This document shows positions 45,578-54,657 of a stretch of 64,000 nt of DNA, piece after piece; position 1 is the first letter of the stretch, and each line of letters starts with the position of its first letter. The translations under genes and the position numbers were made by a program. The stretch comes from Verrucomicrobiales bacterium (GTDB lineage Bacteria > Verrucomicrobiota > Verrucomicrobiia > Verrucomicrobiales > DEV007). Location of the stretch: NCBI GenBank assembly GCA_029213265.1, contig JARGNG010000003.1, forward strand, positions 65,131-129,130, in the 5' to 3' direction. Under the pieces are notes generated by a model. That model ran no database searches. It saw nothing but the letters and a program-made list of their open reading frames with translations, and was not told the origin of the DNA.

Positions 45578-46744
45578 TCATCCGACTTTCCATACTCCGC
45601 CCCTGCCTTCCCGCAAGGCGGCAAAATAGTAAAACAAGCTCTTCAAACTCTGCCACTGCAGAAAGAGGAATCCCCCCGGAATCGTGATGGCGCGCCACTT
45701 CGCCTCCTTCCGGGCAATCCCAAGCAGGCCGAGGACATAACAGGCAATCTGAAGACCGAACAGGGCGGCATAGAAAGGGGATTGGAAAGACAGCCATCCG
45801 GAGGTCGCGAGACAGGAACTCAGAAAAAGCGGGCCGGCGAGACGCATGTATTTGTGCGAAATCAACTGCCAGGCGCAACGGTTGCAAAATGGATTCAGCC
45901 ACGAGAGATACCGAAACAGCATTTGGTAGTTCCCGGCAAGCGTTCTGATTTTCCTCCGGTTTTCATTCACCGGATCCAGAGTCTGAGGATCAAACGCGAT
46001 CGCAGTCGGCTCAAACTGAATCGTAGCCCCCTGCACCAATGCCTGCATCGGAATAACGACGTCATCAATCAGGGTATCGGCGGGAATCTCGACGAAGGCA
46101 TCACGGCGGAGAGCATAAATCGCGCCGGTGCAACCAATCACGGAATCCAATTTTGACTCTTCGTTTCGAATCCACTTCTCGAACCGCCAATACGCATCCA
46201 TCCCCGCGCCAGCGCCCTCTTCCGACTTTTCGATCTCGAGTGAACCGCTCACACCGGCTACCCGGGGGTCCGAGATCATGGGTTTCACCAGACACGCCAG
46301 GGCCGCGACATCAAAGCGTTGCCGGGCATCTGCAAAAATCAGGATTTCCCCCTGTGCTTTCGCGACGCCCGCATTAATTCCGGAGGCCTTGCCCTCCTGC
46401 TCCGGCTTTTCCACCACTTTCAGGGCAACGCTTGACTGAATCGCTCCGATCTTCTCCACGGTAGCATCCGTGCATCCATCGCAAACAATGATGATCTCCC
46501 GCTCGCCTTCGTAGCGACAGGCTTCCAGGTTTCGAACTCGAGGCCCGATTCGGCTTTCCTCGTTCCAGACGACCAGGATGACAGAAAGGGCCGGCCACTC
46601 GGTCGGTAAATGGTCGACTTCGTTACCCACCCTGACTGACCGCTTGCACAGTGCATTCAGCAATCGGAGCAACACAGGATACCCGGCAAAGGTGTAGAAC
46701 ACCGCTGCCAGGCTGAGCCAGAAAAGAATCTCGAATACCATCAA
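45578..46744 (-). CDS. Membrane GT2-family glycosyltransferase
   Basis: A 388-residue enzyme: one N-terminal helix (FEILFWLSLAAVFYTFAGYP), the GT-A domain with SVILVVWNEESRI, IIVCDGCTD and ILIFADARQRFD, a Q-type acceptor region (ALVQGATIQFEP, then RRKIRTLAGNYQ, the QxxRW-like position), and three C-terminal helices. This plan fits processive or polyprenyl-linked glycosyltransferases such as those that build EPS backbones. It is 21 bases upstream of the deacetylase-like gene, so the two probably form an operon, as in systems where a synthase is paired with a deacetylase. Confidence 0.8.
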   Translation of the reverse strand: MMVFEILFWLSLAAVFYTFAGYPVLLRLLNALCKRSVRVGNEVDHLPTEWPALSVILVVWNEESRIGPRVRNLEACRYEGEREIIIVCDGCTDATVEKIGAIQSSVALKVVEKPEQEGKASGINAGVAKAQGEILIFADARQRFDVAALACLVKPMISDPRVAGVSGSLEIEKSEEGAGAGMDAYWRFEKWIRNEESKLDSVIGCTGAIYALRRDAFVEIPADTLIDDVVIPMQALVQGATIQFEPTAIAFDPQTLDPVNENRRKIRTLAGNYQMLFRYLSWLNPFCNRCAWQLISHKYMRLAGPLFLSSCLATSGWLSFQSPFYAALFGLQIACYVLGLLGIARKEAKWRAITIPGGFLFLQWQSLKSLFYYFAALREGRGGVWKVG

Positions 46745-46934
46745 AAGTAAGAAAGTCGCCCGGAATACTAGCCGAAAGAGAAAAAAAGTCTCTATAGAGT
46801 GACCATTTTCCTCTGGAAAATGGGAATTGATGGAAATGACGGGCGTAATTCAGAATCTATCGTCCGGAAGATTCAGGAATTGAGGAGGCACTTTTTCGGC
46901 TCCGCGTCGTCCCCTTGAAAATCGTGTCACCTCC

Positions 46935-47174
46935 TTATCCTGAATGGCTTCGCTCTTTTCCCCGGCGCCTTCTCCTCCTCAAAACCGAGTTTGCGAGCCA
47001 TCCCACCAAAACACCGGCGCCAAAGAAAATCAGAACGAGCAACGCCCGGCTCACCACAAACGTGCCGAAGATGAAATTCACCTCCGTGCTCTGATGATTG
47101 ATCAGAACAAAGACGGACAACAGAAGAACGAGAACCACTCCGATCACCAACTGAATTTTATGCGGAATCGTCAT
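46935..47174 (-). CDS. LapA-domain small membrane protein
   Basis: A 79-residue protein with two hydrophobic helices, VIGVVLVLLLSVFVLINHQS and ALLVLIFFGAGVLVGWLA, separated by TEVNFIFGTFVVS and ending in a very basic tail (RRRRRRGKERS). This is the DUF1049/LapA pattern, with the N-x-x-x-V-x-F-x-F strand between helices. LapA proteins assist lipopolysaccharide assembly in enterobacteria; in other phyla the role is not established. ATG at 47174 is chosen since upstream sequence to 47270 lacks protein character. It is divergent from the coiled-coil gene. Confidence 0.7.
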   Translation of the reverse strand: MTIPHKIQLVIGVVLVLLLSVFVLINHQSTEVNFIFGTFVVSRALLVLIFFGAGVLVGWLANSVLRRRRRRGKERSHSG

Positions 47175-47304
47175 GGGGTCAAAATCGCCTGCTATTGCTT
47201 TCCTGCATCCGAATTCTGTCCCTCGGGCCAATCGGTGAACGGGATAACAATCGGTGCCGACTTTTTCCATTCGTCCCCGCCTCTTCTACACGATAGATTT
47301 CCCC

Positions 47305-47871
47305 ATGAGCGAGAAATTTGAATCAGAAAAAAAGCGCCTCCAGCAGGAGATCGACGAACTGAAGGTTCAGCTGGCGTTGGGAAAAGCCGACGCCGTTGAA
47401 TACATCGAGGAAAGGAAAACGGAGTTTTCTGAATTTGTCGATGAAACGAAGAAACAGCTCAAGGATTCTGGAAAACCCGTCGCGGATCAACTCTCCACCG
47501 CAGAGGGGGTGCTGGACGAATTGAAGCTCCAACTGGCGCTTGGTCGCATGGAAAGTGCCGACGCGTGTCGCGCTCAGCAGGAGAAAATCGGAGCGGCCAT
47601 CGATCATGCCCGGAAGCAGCTCAGAGACACGGTGGATTCGGATCTTCACGCTGTGCACGAAGGTTTCGATCATCAGGCTGAGTCTTTCAAGACGAAGCTG
47701 GAGGCGGCCGCGCTCAATATCGGCGCAGGCACCATGCTCGCAGCGGACGAAACCAAAGAGCTTTTTCATTCGATCTCCGAAAAACTCCATCATGCCAAGG
47801 CCATGACCTCCGAGGAAATCAGTGAAGCACGTCGCTACATTCGGGAGCGGATTCAAAAACACCGTGGTTAG
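47305..47871 (+). CDS. Coiled-coil protein with an internal duplication
   Basis: A 188-residue, almost fully helical, Glu/Lys-rich protein with no signal peptide or membrane segment. Two repeats are plain: DELKVQLALGKADAVEY...KKQL (about residues 11-50) and DELKLQLALGRMESADA...RKQL (about 72-113). The remainder is amphipathic helix ending in ARRYIRERIQKHRG. I do not recognise a named family; it looks like a small stress or cytoskeleton-type helical protein. ATG at 47305 follows no strong ribosome binding site, but the coding character begins there. It converges with the P-type ATPase gene. Confidence 0.62.
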   Translation: MSEKFESEKKRLQQEIDELKVQLALGKADAVEYIEERKTEFSEFVDETKKQLKDSGKPVADQLSTAEGVLDELKLQLALGRMESADACRAQQEKIGAAIDHARKQLRDTVDSDLHAVHEGFDHQAESFKTKLEAAALNIGAGTMLAADETKELFHSISEKLHHAKAMTSEEISEARRYIRERIQKHRG

Positions 47872-47904
47872 GGCACGCCCCCAACCGCCACCGGAATCCA
47901 ACGT

Positions 47905-47924
47905 CACCCGTGATCCATCGGGTG
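47905..47924. terminator. Hairpin between converging genes
   Basis: CACCCG (47905-47910) pairs with CGGGTG (47919-47924), eight-base loop, in the 66 bases between the coiled-coil and P-type ATPase stops. No T run follows, so only its position supports a terminator role. Confidence 0.4.
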
Positions 47925-47937
47925 CAACCCGCGCCCT

Positions 47938-50598
47938 CTAGGAAACACGGCGTTTCACGAAAGTGATCGCCACTCTTGCGATACGTCGGAAACCTTCCAC
48001 GAGAATGGGAAGCGAGGAAAAGGCGGCAATCACCAGATACTCTTCGAGAGAAGGCCTGTGCAATTCCAGAACCCCGGCAACTGCGGGGATGTAGCAGGCG
48101 ACAGCCAGCAGGATCAGGCACAAGACGACAGCGAGCCAGACAAAACGGTTTTGAACGACCATGCTCTTGAAGAGCGATACATCCCGATCTGCCATGTTAA
48201 ACACGTGGACGAGTTGTGCGATTGCCAGAGTCAGAAAGGAAACCGTCACCGCCCGATCAAAGTCCAGGCTGAGGGGGCCGAGGGCATACAGAAATGCACC
48301 GAGCGTCGCGACTGCAATAATGGTCGCGTGCCATCCCGCCGAAAGCCAGTCGCGTGGGCGCATGATCGGTTCGTCGGAGTCTCTCGGGGGATGGGCTGAT
48401 ACTCCCCGCCGTGAAGGGGTAACGCCAAGAGCAAGCGCGGGAAAGACGTCGGTAACCAGATTCAGAAAAAGAATCTGCAGGGGTAGAATGGGAAGCGATC
48501 CGGTAAAAACCATAGCAATCCACACGACCAGGATTTCACTGAGGTTGCAGGAGATCAAATACGACGCAAATCGACGAATGTTGGAAAAGATCGTCCGCCC
48601 CCGGCGAATCGCTTCCACGATGCTGGAAAACGAGTCATCACGTAGAACCATGTCCGAGGCTTCTCTCGCAACATCCGTCCCTCTCAGTCCCATCGCGATG
48701 CCAATGTCGGCCTGTTTCAGTGCCGGGGCATCGTTGACTCCGTCACCTGTCATCGCAACCACCATCTCCCGGTCCTGAAAATAGTGAATCAACTTCAGTT
48801 TCTGAGCCGGTGAGGCACGGGCGATCACGTTGACCCCGTCAAACTCCCGGGACACGCTTTCCTCCGTCAAATCAAGAGCTTCCAGTTCATCCCCCATAAT
48901 CGCCTTTCCAACCGGCAGCCCAATCTGATCGGCAATGGCGCAGGCGGTGGCTTTCTGGTCTCCTGTCACGACAACAATTCGTATGCCTGATTTGAGGCAT
49001 TCCTCAACGGCTTGCGGGACTTCCTCCCGGGGCGGGTCAATCAGTCCGACAAGCCCGCGAAAGCGGAGATTCTCATACGGATCCCCTTCCGGAGAATCCG
49101 CGGACTTTCCTGCGACCGCTATGACGCGCATCCCCTCTCCTGCCATCTCTTCGTTGCGAGTAATCCACCGGGATCGCCACTCTTCGGAAGTCGCCGGGGT
49201 TTCGCGCTCACATCTCGACAACACCTCTTCGACCGCGCCCTTGAAGGAAACCCTCTGCTCTCCATTGCAGTCATGAACCATCCCCATCACTCGAGTCTCG
49301 GAGGAAAAAGGAAGCTCTGCGCAACGAGACCATTGCGAACGGAGTTCCCTGCTCCCGGTGCCGCAGCCCGCAGCGGCTTCCAGAAGTGCGATCTCCATCG
49401 GATCACCGATTTCTCCTCCTTCGCCGGAGTTGTCGGCATTGTTGCAGAGCACACAATCCTCCAGCAGAAGATGTGATTCGCCCTCCTCTTCTGAGCAACT
49501 CTCGAGACGGACTGCCTCCTCCGAATCAGCGGGCCAGATCGACACGACCTTCATCCGGTTCTGAGTGAGAGTTCCCGTCTTGTCCGTGCAGATCACACTG
49601 GTGGCGCCCAGGGTCTCGACCGCCGACAATCGATTGATGATCGCGTTTCGCCTGGCCAGCTTCCAAAGTCCGTGTGCGAGGGCAACCGTGGCAACGATCG
49701 GGAGACCTTCAGGAATCGCTGCAACCGCCAGAGCAATCGAGGTCTGAACCATGAGGACGGTCTCGATTCCCCGTGCGATGCCAAACAGGGTCAACACGGC
49801 GAGGAGGGCGAGCGTGATCCAAATCAGACGATAGCCGAGATGAGTGAGTCGCTCCTCCAGAGGAGTTGTTTCGTTGGTGGTCTCGCTTACCAACTTCGAA
49901 ATTTGACCGAGCTCACTGCTAACGCCCGTGCGAGTGACAATCCCGGCCCCCGTTCCGGCAGTCACCTGAGTACCCCGATAGGCCATGGAACCCCGCTCTG
50001 CCAGCGGCGCCGCGGCGGATACCGCCTCATCGTGCTTCTCGACGGGAACGGACTCGCCGGTCAACGAACTTTCATCACACTGCATTCGACTGACTTCCGC
50101 GAGTCGAAGGTCGGCCGGCACCAGATCTCCGGCTTCGAGAACCACCCAGTCCCCGGGAACCAGATCCTCCGACGGGATGACTGCGGCAATGCCTCCGCGG
50201 CGCACTCTGGCACAGCCCTTACTCAACTTCTTCAGCGCCTCCATAGACCGGGTCGCGCGAAGCTCGGTGATAAATCCGATCAGCCCGTTGATGAGAATGA
50301 CGACACCGACCGCGACCGCCTCAAGCCAATCCCCGATCGCAAGCGACACACCCGCCGCGATTGCCAGAAGTAACACAATCAGGCTTCGAAACTGCCGTAT
50401 CCAAATCTCCCAGGCACTGAGATCTTTCGATTCGATCAGCAGGTTGGGACCGAATTCAGAGAGACGCCGGGAGGCTTCTTCCCCGCTCAACCCATCCGGA
50501 GAAGTGAGCAAGGCGAGGCACACCTCCTCGGCGGGCTTCCCCCACGCCTCATCAACAACGGCGGAATCATACCGATCGTCGGACCTTTTTTGCCTCAT
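47938..50598 (-). CDS. Cation-transporting P-type ATPase, Ca2+ (P2A) type
   Basis: A full-length 886-residue P-type ATPase. N-terminal cation-ATPase domain (GLSGEEASRRLSEFGPN), actuator loop CDESSLTGESVPV, the helix-4 motif PEGLPIV, phosphorylation site ICTDKTGTLTQN, nucleotide site SFKGAVEEVL, hinge MTGDGVNDAPALKQADIGIA and ten helices. The PEGLP sequence and the overall plan place it with bacterial Ca2+ or broad-cation P2A pumps related to SERCA; the exact ion is not certain. It is a single gene, converging with the coiled-coil gene and divergent from the cytidylate-kinase-like gene. Confidence 0.9.
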   Translation of the reverse strand: MRQKRSDDRYDSAVVDEAWGKPAEEVCLALLTSPDGLSGEEASRRLSEFGPNLLIESKDLSAWEIWIRQFRSLIVLLLAIAAGVSLAIGDWLEAVAVGVVILINGLIGFITELRATRSMEALKKLSKGCARVRRGGIAAVIPSEDLVPGDWVVLEAGDLVPADLRLAEVSRMQCDESSLTGESVPVEKHDEAVSAAAPLAERGSMAYRGTQVTAGTGAGIVTRTGVSSELGQISKLVSETTNETTPLEERLTHLGYRLIWITLALLAVLTLFGIARGIETVLMVQTSIALAVAAIPEGLPIVATVALAHGLWKLARRNAIINRLSAVETLGATSVICTDKTGTLTQNRMKVVSIWPADSEEAVRLESCSEEEGESHLLLEDCVLCNNADNSGEGGEIGDPMEIALLEAAAGCGTGSRELRSQWSRCAELPFSSETRVMGMVHDCNGEQRVSFKGAVEEVLSRCERETPATSEEWRSRWITRNEEMAGEGMRVIAVAGKSADSPEGDPYENLRFRGLVGLIDPPREEVPQAVEECLKSGIRIVVVTGDQKATACAIADQIGLPVGKAIMGDELEALDLTEESVSREFDGVNVIARASPAQKLKLIHYFQDREMVVAMTGDGVNDAPALKQADIGIAMGLRGTDVAREASDMVLRDDSFSSIVEAIRRGRTIFSNIRRFASYLISCNLSEILVVWIAMVFTGSLPILPLQILFLNLVTDVFPALALGVTPSRRGVSAHPPRDSDEPIMRPRDWLSAGWHATIIAVATLGAFLYALGPLSLDFDRAVTVSFLTLAIAQLVHVFNMADRDVSLFKSMVVQNRFVWLAVVLCLILLAVACYIPAVAGVLELHRPSLEEYLVIAAFSSLPILVEGFRRIARVAITFVKRRVS

Positions 50599-50895
50599 CG
50601 AATTCGAACTGTCATATAGGTTGCCGCCTGCGATGGATTGTCAAAACCATCCACACAGGAACTCCATTTGCATTGAACGTTAGTAATCTTTTTCACTGAG
50701 AGCCACGGGAGTCAACACCCGCCGCTCTCTACTTACACCCGTTCCATCCCGGATACTGCGCTTCATTTGTTTCCTGATCGTCATCCTTTGCGCGGGAACG
50801 AAACGGGAAATGCCTGCCCGGGCGCGGAGCCGCCCCGCCTCTCCTATTCGTCAGGCAAGGAGTGAACGATCAAAGACAATTCGTGCCATGCATCC

Positions 50896-51648
50896 ATGGC
50901 TCCGATGACCGACAATTTCCTGCAGAATTCAGCAGAACTCATGACAACTCGATCAGGACTCTCCTCAGAGGTCGATCACTACCTCAAATCCTATCTTGCC
51001 ACCGAAGCACAGAAGGCAAGGGACAAGCGGTTGGCGATCACTCTTTCCCGCGAGGCGGGGATTGATGTCGCGACTGTCGGCGAACTCCTCGCGGACTACC
51101 TGGACGAAGTAACCGACCATGACCCCACACTGAACTGGATTTGTCTGGATCAACCTCTCGTCGAGGCAGTGATCGACCGATATGAGTTCCCGAAAACCGT
51201 CACGCCCTACGTGATGGAAAAAACAAAGTTTCCTGATCTCGACAAGCTGGAAGAACAACTGAAACTCCCCCCCTCAGAGTGGACGCTGTTTCACTACACC
51301 GCAGCGACGATCCGAAGTCTCTGCCAGCACGGCAATGTCATCGTCGTAGGCCGTGCGGGAAACTTCATCACGTTTGATCTTTCCAATACTTTTCATGTCC
51401 GCCTGATCGGAGACGAGAAAAAGAGAGCCGAACAATTGGCGAACGAGAAGCAATGCTCCCTAGCCGAAGCTCTGCAGGTCGTGCGCCGGAAAGACCGGGA
51501 ACGTGCCGCCTATGTGAAGCGATACACAGGGTCGTCCGTAGCCGACCCGAAGTTCTATCATCTCACCATTAGCATCGACAATTTTGAGCCCTCCATGTTG
51601 GCCCACATCATCGCTGACAGTCTTCTCGAATGGCATCATGGCAGATAA
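50896..51648 (+). CDS. Cytidylate-kinase-like family protein
   Basis: A 250-residue protein. LAITLSREAGIDVATVGELLADYL is a modified P-loop region (the classical cytidylate kinase GxxGxGK is lost; quoted in two parts, LAITLSREAG and ATVGELLADYL), and GNVIVVGRAGNFITF plus FHVRLIGDEKKRAEQLA and VRRKDRERAAYVKRYTG are the NMP-binding and lid-type segments. These features match the cytidylate kinase-like family of unknown substrate. Its last 11 bases overlap the ATPase gene that follows. The start could be 50896, 50905 or 50941; none has a clear ribosome binding site. Coupling to a secretion ATPase suggests a regulatory or signalling role, which is inference. Confidence 0.72.
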   Translation: MAPMTDNFLQNSAELMTTRSGLSSEVDHYLKSYLATEAQKARDKRLAITLSREAGIDVATVGELLADYLDEVTDHDPTLNWICLDQPLVEAVIDRYEFPKTVTPYVMEKTKFPDLDKLEEQLKLPPSEWTLFHYTAATIRSLCQHGNVIVVGRAGNFITFDLSNTFHVRLIGDEKKRAEQLANEKQCSLAEALQVVRRKDRERAAYVKRYTGSSVADPKFYHLTISIDNFEPSMLAHIIADSLLEWHHGR

Positions 51649-52861
51649 TCCGGATTCCCCCCTCCCCACCGGCCCGGCGCTTCAACCCGAAGAGCAGGAG
51701 AAAATGCTGTCCGCAGCAATCTCCCAACGTGCCACCGACATTCATATCGATCCCACCCGAAACGGATATGAAATCCGCTTTCGCATCGACAGCTTACTCT
51801 CGACCTGGAAACAGATCTCGAAAGCCGAGGGAACGGCACTGGTGAATCAGATCAAGGCCTTTTCGGGCATCGAGACCGGCGCGACTTTTTACCCGGTCAG
51901 TCATAGGCAGCGTCTGAGCATTTCGGATCGCCCCATTGAAATGCGCGTCACACTGGTTCCCTGTATCAGCGGCCCCAAGATCGCCATCAGAATCATCGAC
52001 CGCGATACCATCCGGAAAACGATTCACCAACTCGGCCTTTCCTCCAGTTCCCTATCCGGTCTTCAGGAATGGATTACCACTCTCAATGGCATGTTTCTCG
52101 TAACCGGCCCAACCGCCAGTGGTAAGACGACAACGCTATATGCCATTCTCAACGAAATTGTGGAGGAGTCCCGCCACGTCGTCACGCTTGAGGATCCGGT
52201 TGAATACGAGATTGACGGAGTCAATCAAATCCAGATCGATGAACACCATAAGCTGAATTTCGCTGACGGAATCAAAGCGGCGCTTCGCCTCGATCCGGAT
52301 TGCCTCATCGTCGGTGAGATCCGGGACTCCGGCCCGGCGATCCAGACCATGAATGCATCGATCCAGGGCCATGTGGTCATGGCGACGATGCACAGTCGGG
52401 ACGCGGTGAGTGCCGTGACCCGCCTGAGGAATTTCCAGGGTGAAAATCACCAGATCGCGGCGGCGCTCGGGCTTGTCGCGAATCAACGACTCGTGAGAAA
52501 GCTCTGTCACGACTGCAGGAAGGAAGTGAAACTATCTAAACAGGAGGAGACTTACTTTAAGCGGTTCCATTTGCGACCACCGAGCCGGGCTTTTGGACCC
52601 GGAGGGTGTGAATCGTGCCGGATGACTGGTTACTACGATCGAACCGGACTGTTTGAAATCTGGAGGATGGACGAGGAAGCCTACGACATGATTTTGAGAA
52701 ATACCGACGAGGCAACGATTCGAGAGAAATCGATCCACTCCGGAAGAACTTCGATTCACGAACACGCAAGAGACTTGATTGAAGCCGGAGTTACTTCCTT
52801 CGAGGAAGTGATTCGACTGGGACTCGATCTTCCCTGGTCAGACTACAACGCGCTTGGATGA
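51638..52861 (+). CDS. PilB/GspE-type secretion ATPase
   Basis: A 407-residue ATPase of the type II secretion/type IV pilus assembly family. RATDIHIDPT and YEIRFRID mark the N2 domain, Walker A is GPTASGKTTT near residue 156, the Asp box is VVTLEDPVEY, Walker B is DCLIVGEIRD and the His box is HVVMATMHSRDA. A zinc-binding tetracysteine follows (CHDC near 289, CESC near 323) that is characteristic of GspE/PilB rather than PilT. The N1 domain found in most PilB/GspE proteins is missing, so it starts directly with the N2 part. No pilin, platform or secretin gene is adjacent. Confidence 0.87.
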   Translation: MADNPDSPLPTGPALQPEEQEKMLSAAISQRATDIHIDPTRNGYEIRFRIDSLLSTWKQISKAEGTALVNQIKAFSGIETGATFYPVSHRQRLSISDRPIEMRVTLVPCISGPKIAIRIIDRDTIRKTIHQLGLSSSSLSGLQEWITTLNGMFLVTGPTASGKTTTLYAILNEIVEESRHVVTLEDPVEYEIDGVNQIQIDEHHKLNFADGIKAALRLDPDCLIVGEIRDSGPAIQTMNASIQGHVVMATMHSRDAVSAVTRLRNFQGENHQIAAALGLVANQRLVRKLCHDCRKEVKLSKQEETYFKRFHLRPPSRAFGPGGCESCRMTGYYDRTGLFEIWRMDEEAYDMILRNTDEATIREKSIHSGRTSIHEHARDLIEAGVTSFEEVIRLGLDLPWSDYNALG

Positions 52862-53256
52862 AACTCCCGACATTTGCGTTGCTCTACTTCCTCCTCGTCT
52901 TTGCGTTCGGATTCGTTTTCGGAATCGCCCGGGCCCTCCTTCTCGAACCCCGGGTGGGAGCTGCCGGAGCCAAGCTGATCGAAACGCCCATCATGATCAC
53001 GACCACTTACCTCGTAGCAGGGAAGCTGGTTAGAAGATTCACCCCCTGCCCTCGAAAGGCGCTCTTTTCCGGCCTGCTGGCGCTCGCGTTTCTTCTCATT
53101 GCAGAGTTTGCCTTTGTTCTGCAGGTTCGCGGAATTCCATTCGGCGACTACTACGAGAGTAGATCGCCTCTTTCCCTTTCCGTCTATGCAATGTCCCTCG
53201 TCGCCTTTGCATTGATGCCCTACGCGATCCAACGGAAAGTCAGTAGGGATTCTTAA
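52858..53256 (+). CDS. Small integral membrane protein, function unknown
   Basis: A 132-residue protein with four hydrophobic segments (LYFLLVFAFGFVFGIARALL, PIMITTTYLVAGKLV, ALFSGLLALAFLLIAEFAFV, SVYAMSLVAFALMPYAI). GIARALLLEPRVGAA after the first helix looks conserved and is the only distinctive element. I do not recognise the family with certainty. The ATG overlaps the stop of the secretion ATPase gene (ATGA), indicating coupled translation. The last 17 bases overlap the convergent stress-protein gene. Confidence 0.65.
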   Translation: MKLPTFALLYFLLVFAFGFVFGIARALLLEPRVGAAGAKLIETPIMITTTYLVAGKLVRRFTPCPRKALFSGLLALAFLLIAEFAFVLQVRGIPFGDYYESRSPLSLSVYAMSLVAFALMPYAIQRKVSRDS

Positions 53257-54145
53257 CGACATACACCGAGCTACTCGAGTTCATCACGATACGTTCGGCA
53301 ATTCGCCCGAGTATCATCGACTCAATCCGACTCCGCCCTCTTGCTCCTATGACGGCCAGATCCGCGCCCGATTTCTTGATGTGGCTGAGAATTCCTTCAC
53401 AATGCCTTGAGCATTCCTTCACCACCGTTTCCGTCTCAATCTCGTCCTCCAATTTCTGCGAGCGCGGTACCAACTTATCAAGGCGACCTTGAAGCAAGGC
53501 ACGATACTCCCGTTCACGGTCTTCAAACGCTTCCCCGTTTTCGCCATCGAGCGAAACTTCAGAGAGCCACGGAGGATAAAACACATGAAGAATGTCCAGC
53601 CGGGCCCGCTCCGCCCGGCAGACCGCTTCCGCCACGCTCACGACCGCTTCATCATACGCTGAGAAATCGACGCACGCGACGACCCGGTTCATGCGGCTGT
53701 CTTTGCGATCCCGCATCAGAAGAACATCCGATTTTGATTCCTGCAGAATTTGGCGTGCCGTGACCCCCATCACACCGGACTCCGCGCGGTGTTGACACCA
53801 CGCTCCCAGTACCAAAAGGTCGGGCTCAATTTCATCGCAAAGGGACGAAAATGCCTTCACGGGATGACCAATCTGGACGATTCGTGGAAAGCTCTTCCCA
53901 ACCAGTCCGGCCTCTTGACAGAATACCTTCAATCTCTCTTCAAAGCTGGAAAGTATTCCCACCTCGTCTAAACGGGAATATTCCTTCAGATCGCTCAGCA
54001 ATGCTTCATCAATGATATGGACAACGTGGATCGTCGAGTTTTCCTCCCATGCGATGCGGCCGGCTTCGAGCAGGGCCTGGGACGATCCTTCTGAAAAGTC
54101 CACCCCAACAAGGATCTTCTTAGCTGAATGACTTTTTTTCATCAC
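53240..54145 (-). CDS. Tandem universal stress protein (UspA x2)
   Basis: A 301-residue protein with two UspA domains: KILVGVDFSEGSSQALLEAG opens the first and NRVVACVDFSAYDEAVVSVAE the second. The second domain retains the ATP-binding GARGRSRIESMILGRIAERI pattern (G-x2-G-x9-G-R); the first has a degenerate GAWCQHRAESGVMG. Such proteins bind ATP and act under stress or stationary phase, mostly as regulators. It is unrelated in position to the EPS genes. ATG at 54145 (or 54142) is used. Confidence 0.86.
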   Translation of the reverse strand: MMKKSHSAKKILVGVDFSEGSSQALLEAGRIAWEENSTIHVVHIIDEALLSDLKEYSRLDEVGILSSFEERLKVFCQEAGLVGKSFPRIVQIGHPVKAFSSLCDEIEPDLLVLGAWCQHRAESGVMGVTARQILQESKSDVLLMRDRKDSRMNRVVACVDFSAYDEAVVSVAEAVCRAERARLDILHVFYPPWLSEVSLDGENGEAFEDREREYRALLQGRLDKLVPRSQKLEDEIETETVVKECSRHCEGILSHIKKSGADLAVIGARGRSRIESMILGRIAERIVMNSSSSVYVVKNPY

Positions 54146-54242
54146 AATCGTTCTTTCCTTCCATCACTCGTTTACTGGCCGACGCAGACTTCCCGGCATT
54201 CGGCCTCTGATGCCCAAAACTAGAATCAGGCACCGGGTGTGT

Positions 54243-54638
54243 CTAAGCAGCGATTGACGATTCCTGATCCCGACTTGTCTTCTTCGGGGACCCACCCGGC
54301 TCGTCGCCACCGTCTTCCCCGTTATTCAATCCCAATTCAAAGTGGATCGGTTCGACCGGAATTCCTTGAAAACATCCTGACAGCCAGACGGAGACGCTGC
54401 GCGGAAGCGGCAGTTTCCGGTCGTTGTAGAGGAGAAAGAACTCACCACGTACCGAATCACCAATCACTCGAATATTCGCATCGGGGCCCAATTCTCTGTT
54501 CAACGCGATTGCCACCGCATTGCTTGTTGTCAGGTCGGCCATACCCGAATCAAAACGATCCAGCATCGTCCGGATATCCTTTTCTGTAATGGCACATGAG
54601 ATCTTCTTCTCAGCTTCGGACGGGGCATCGTTTTTCAT
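54243..54638 (-). CDS. Hypothetical protein downstream of the PocR-AraC regulator
   Basis: From ATG at 54638 the product has 131 residues: an acidic N-terminal helix region (AEKKISCAITEKDIRTMLDR), a mixed alpha/beta middle (NIRVIGDSVRGEFFLLYNDRK, LPRSVSVWLSG) and a hydrophilic Gly/Glu-rich tail. No signal peptide, membrane segment or known motif is visible. The frame is open to 54788 but that part overlaps the regulator gene. Start and regulator stop are 19 bases apart, so it is probably in the same operon. Confidence 0.5.
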   Translation of the reverse strand: MKNDAPSEAEKKISCAITEKDIRTMLDRFDSGMADLTTSNAVAIALNRELGPDANIRVIGDSVRGEFFLLYNDRKLPLPRSVSVWLSGCFQGIPVEPIHFELGLNNGEDGGDEPGGSPKKTSRDQESSIAA

Positions 54639-54657
54639 TGCGGCAGAAGGATGAATG

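Noticed and set aside
44507..46156. A 549-codon plus-strand frame opposite the deacetylase-like and GT2 genes
   Set aside because: It has no motif, hydrophobic pattern or operon context, while both minus-strand genes have clear signatures; it is a long shadow frame in GC-rich coding DNA.
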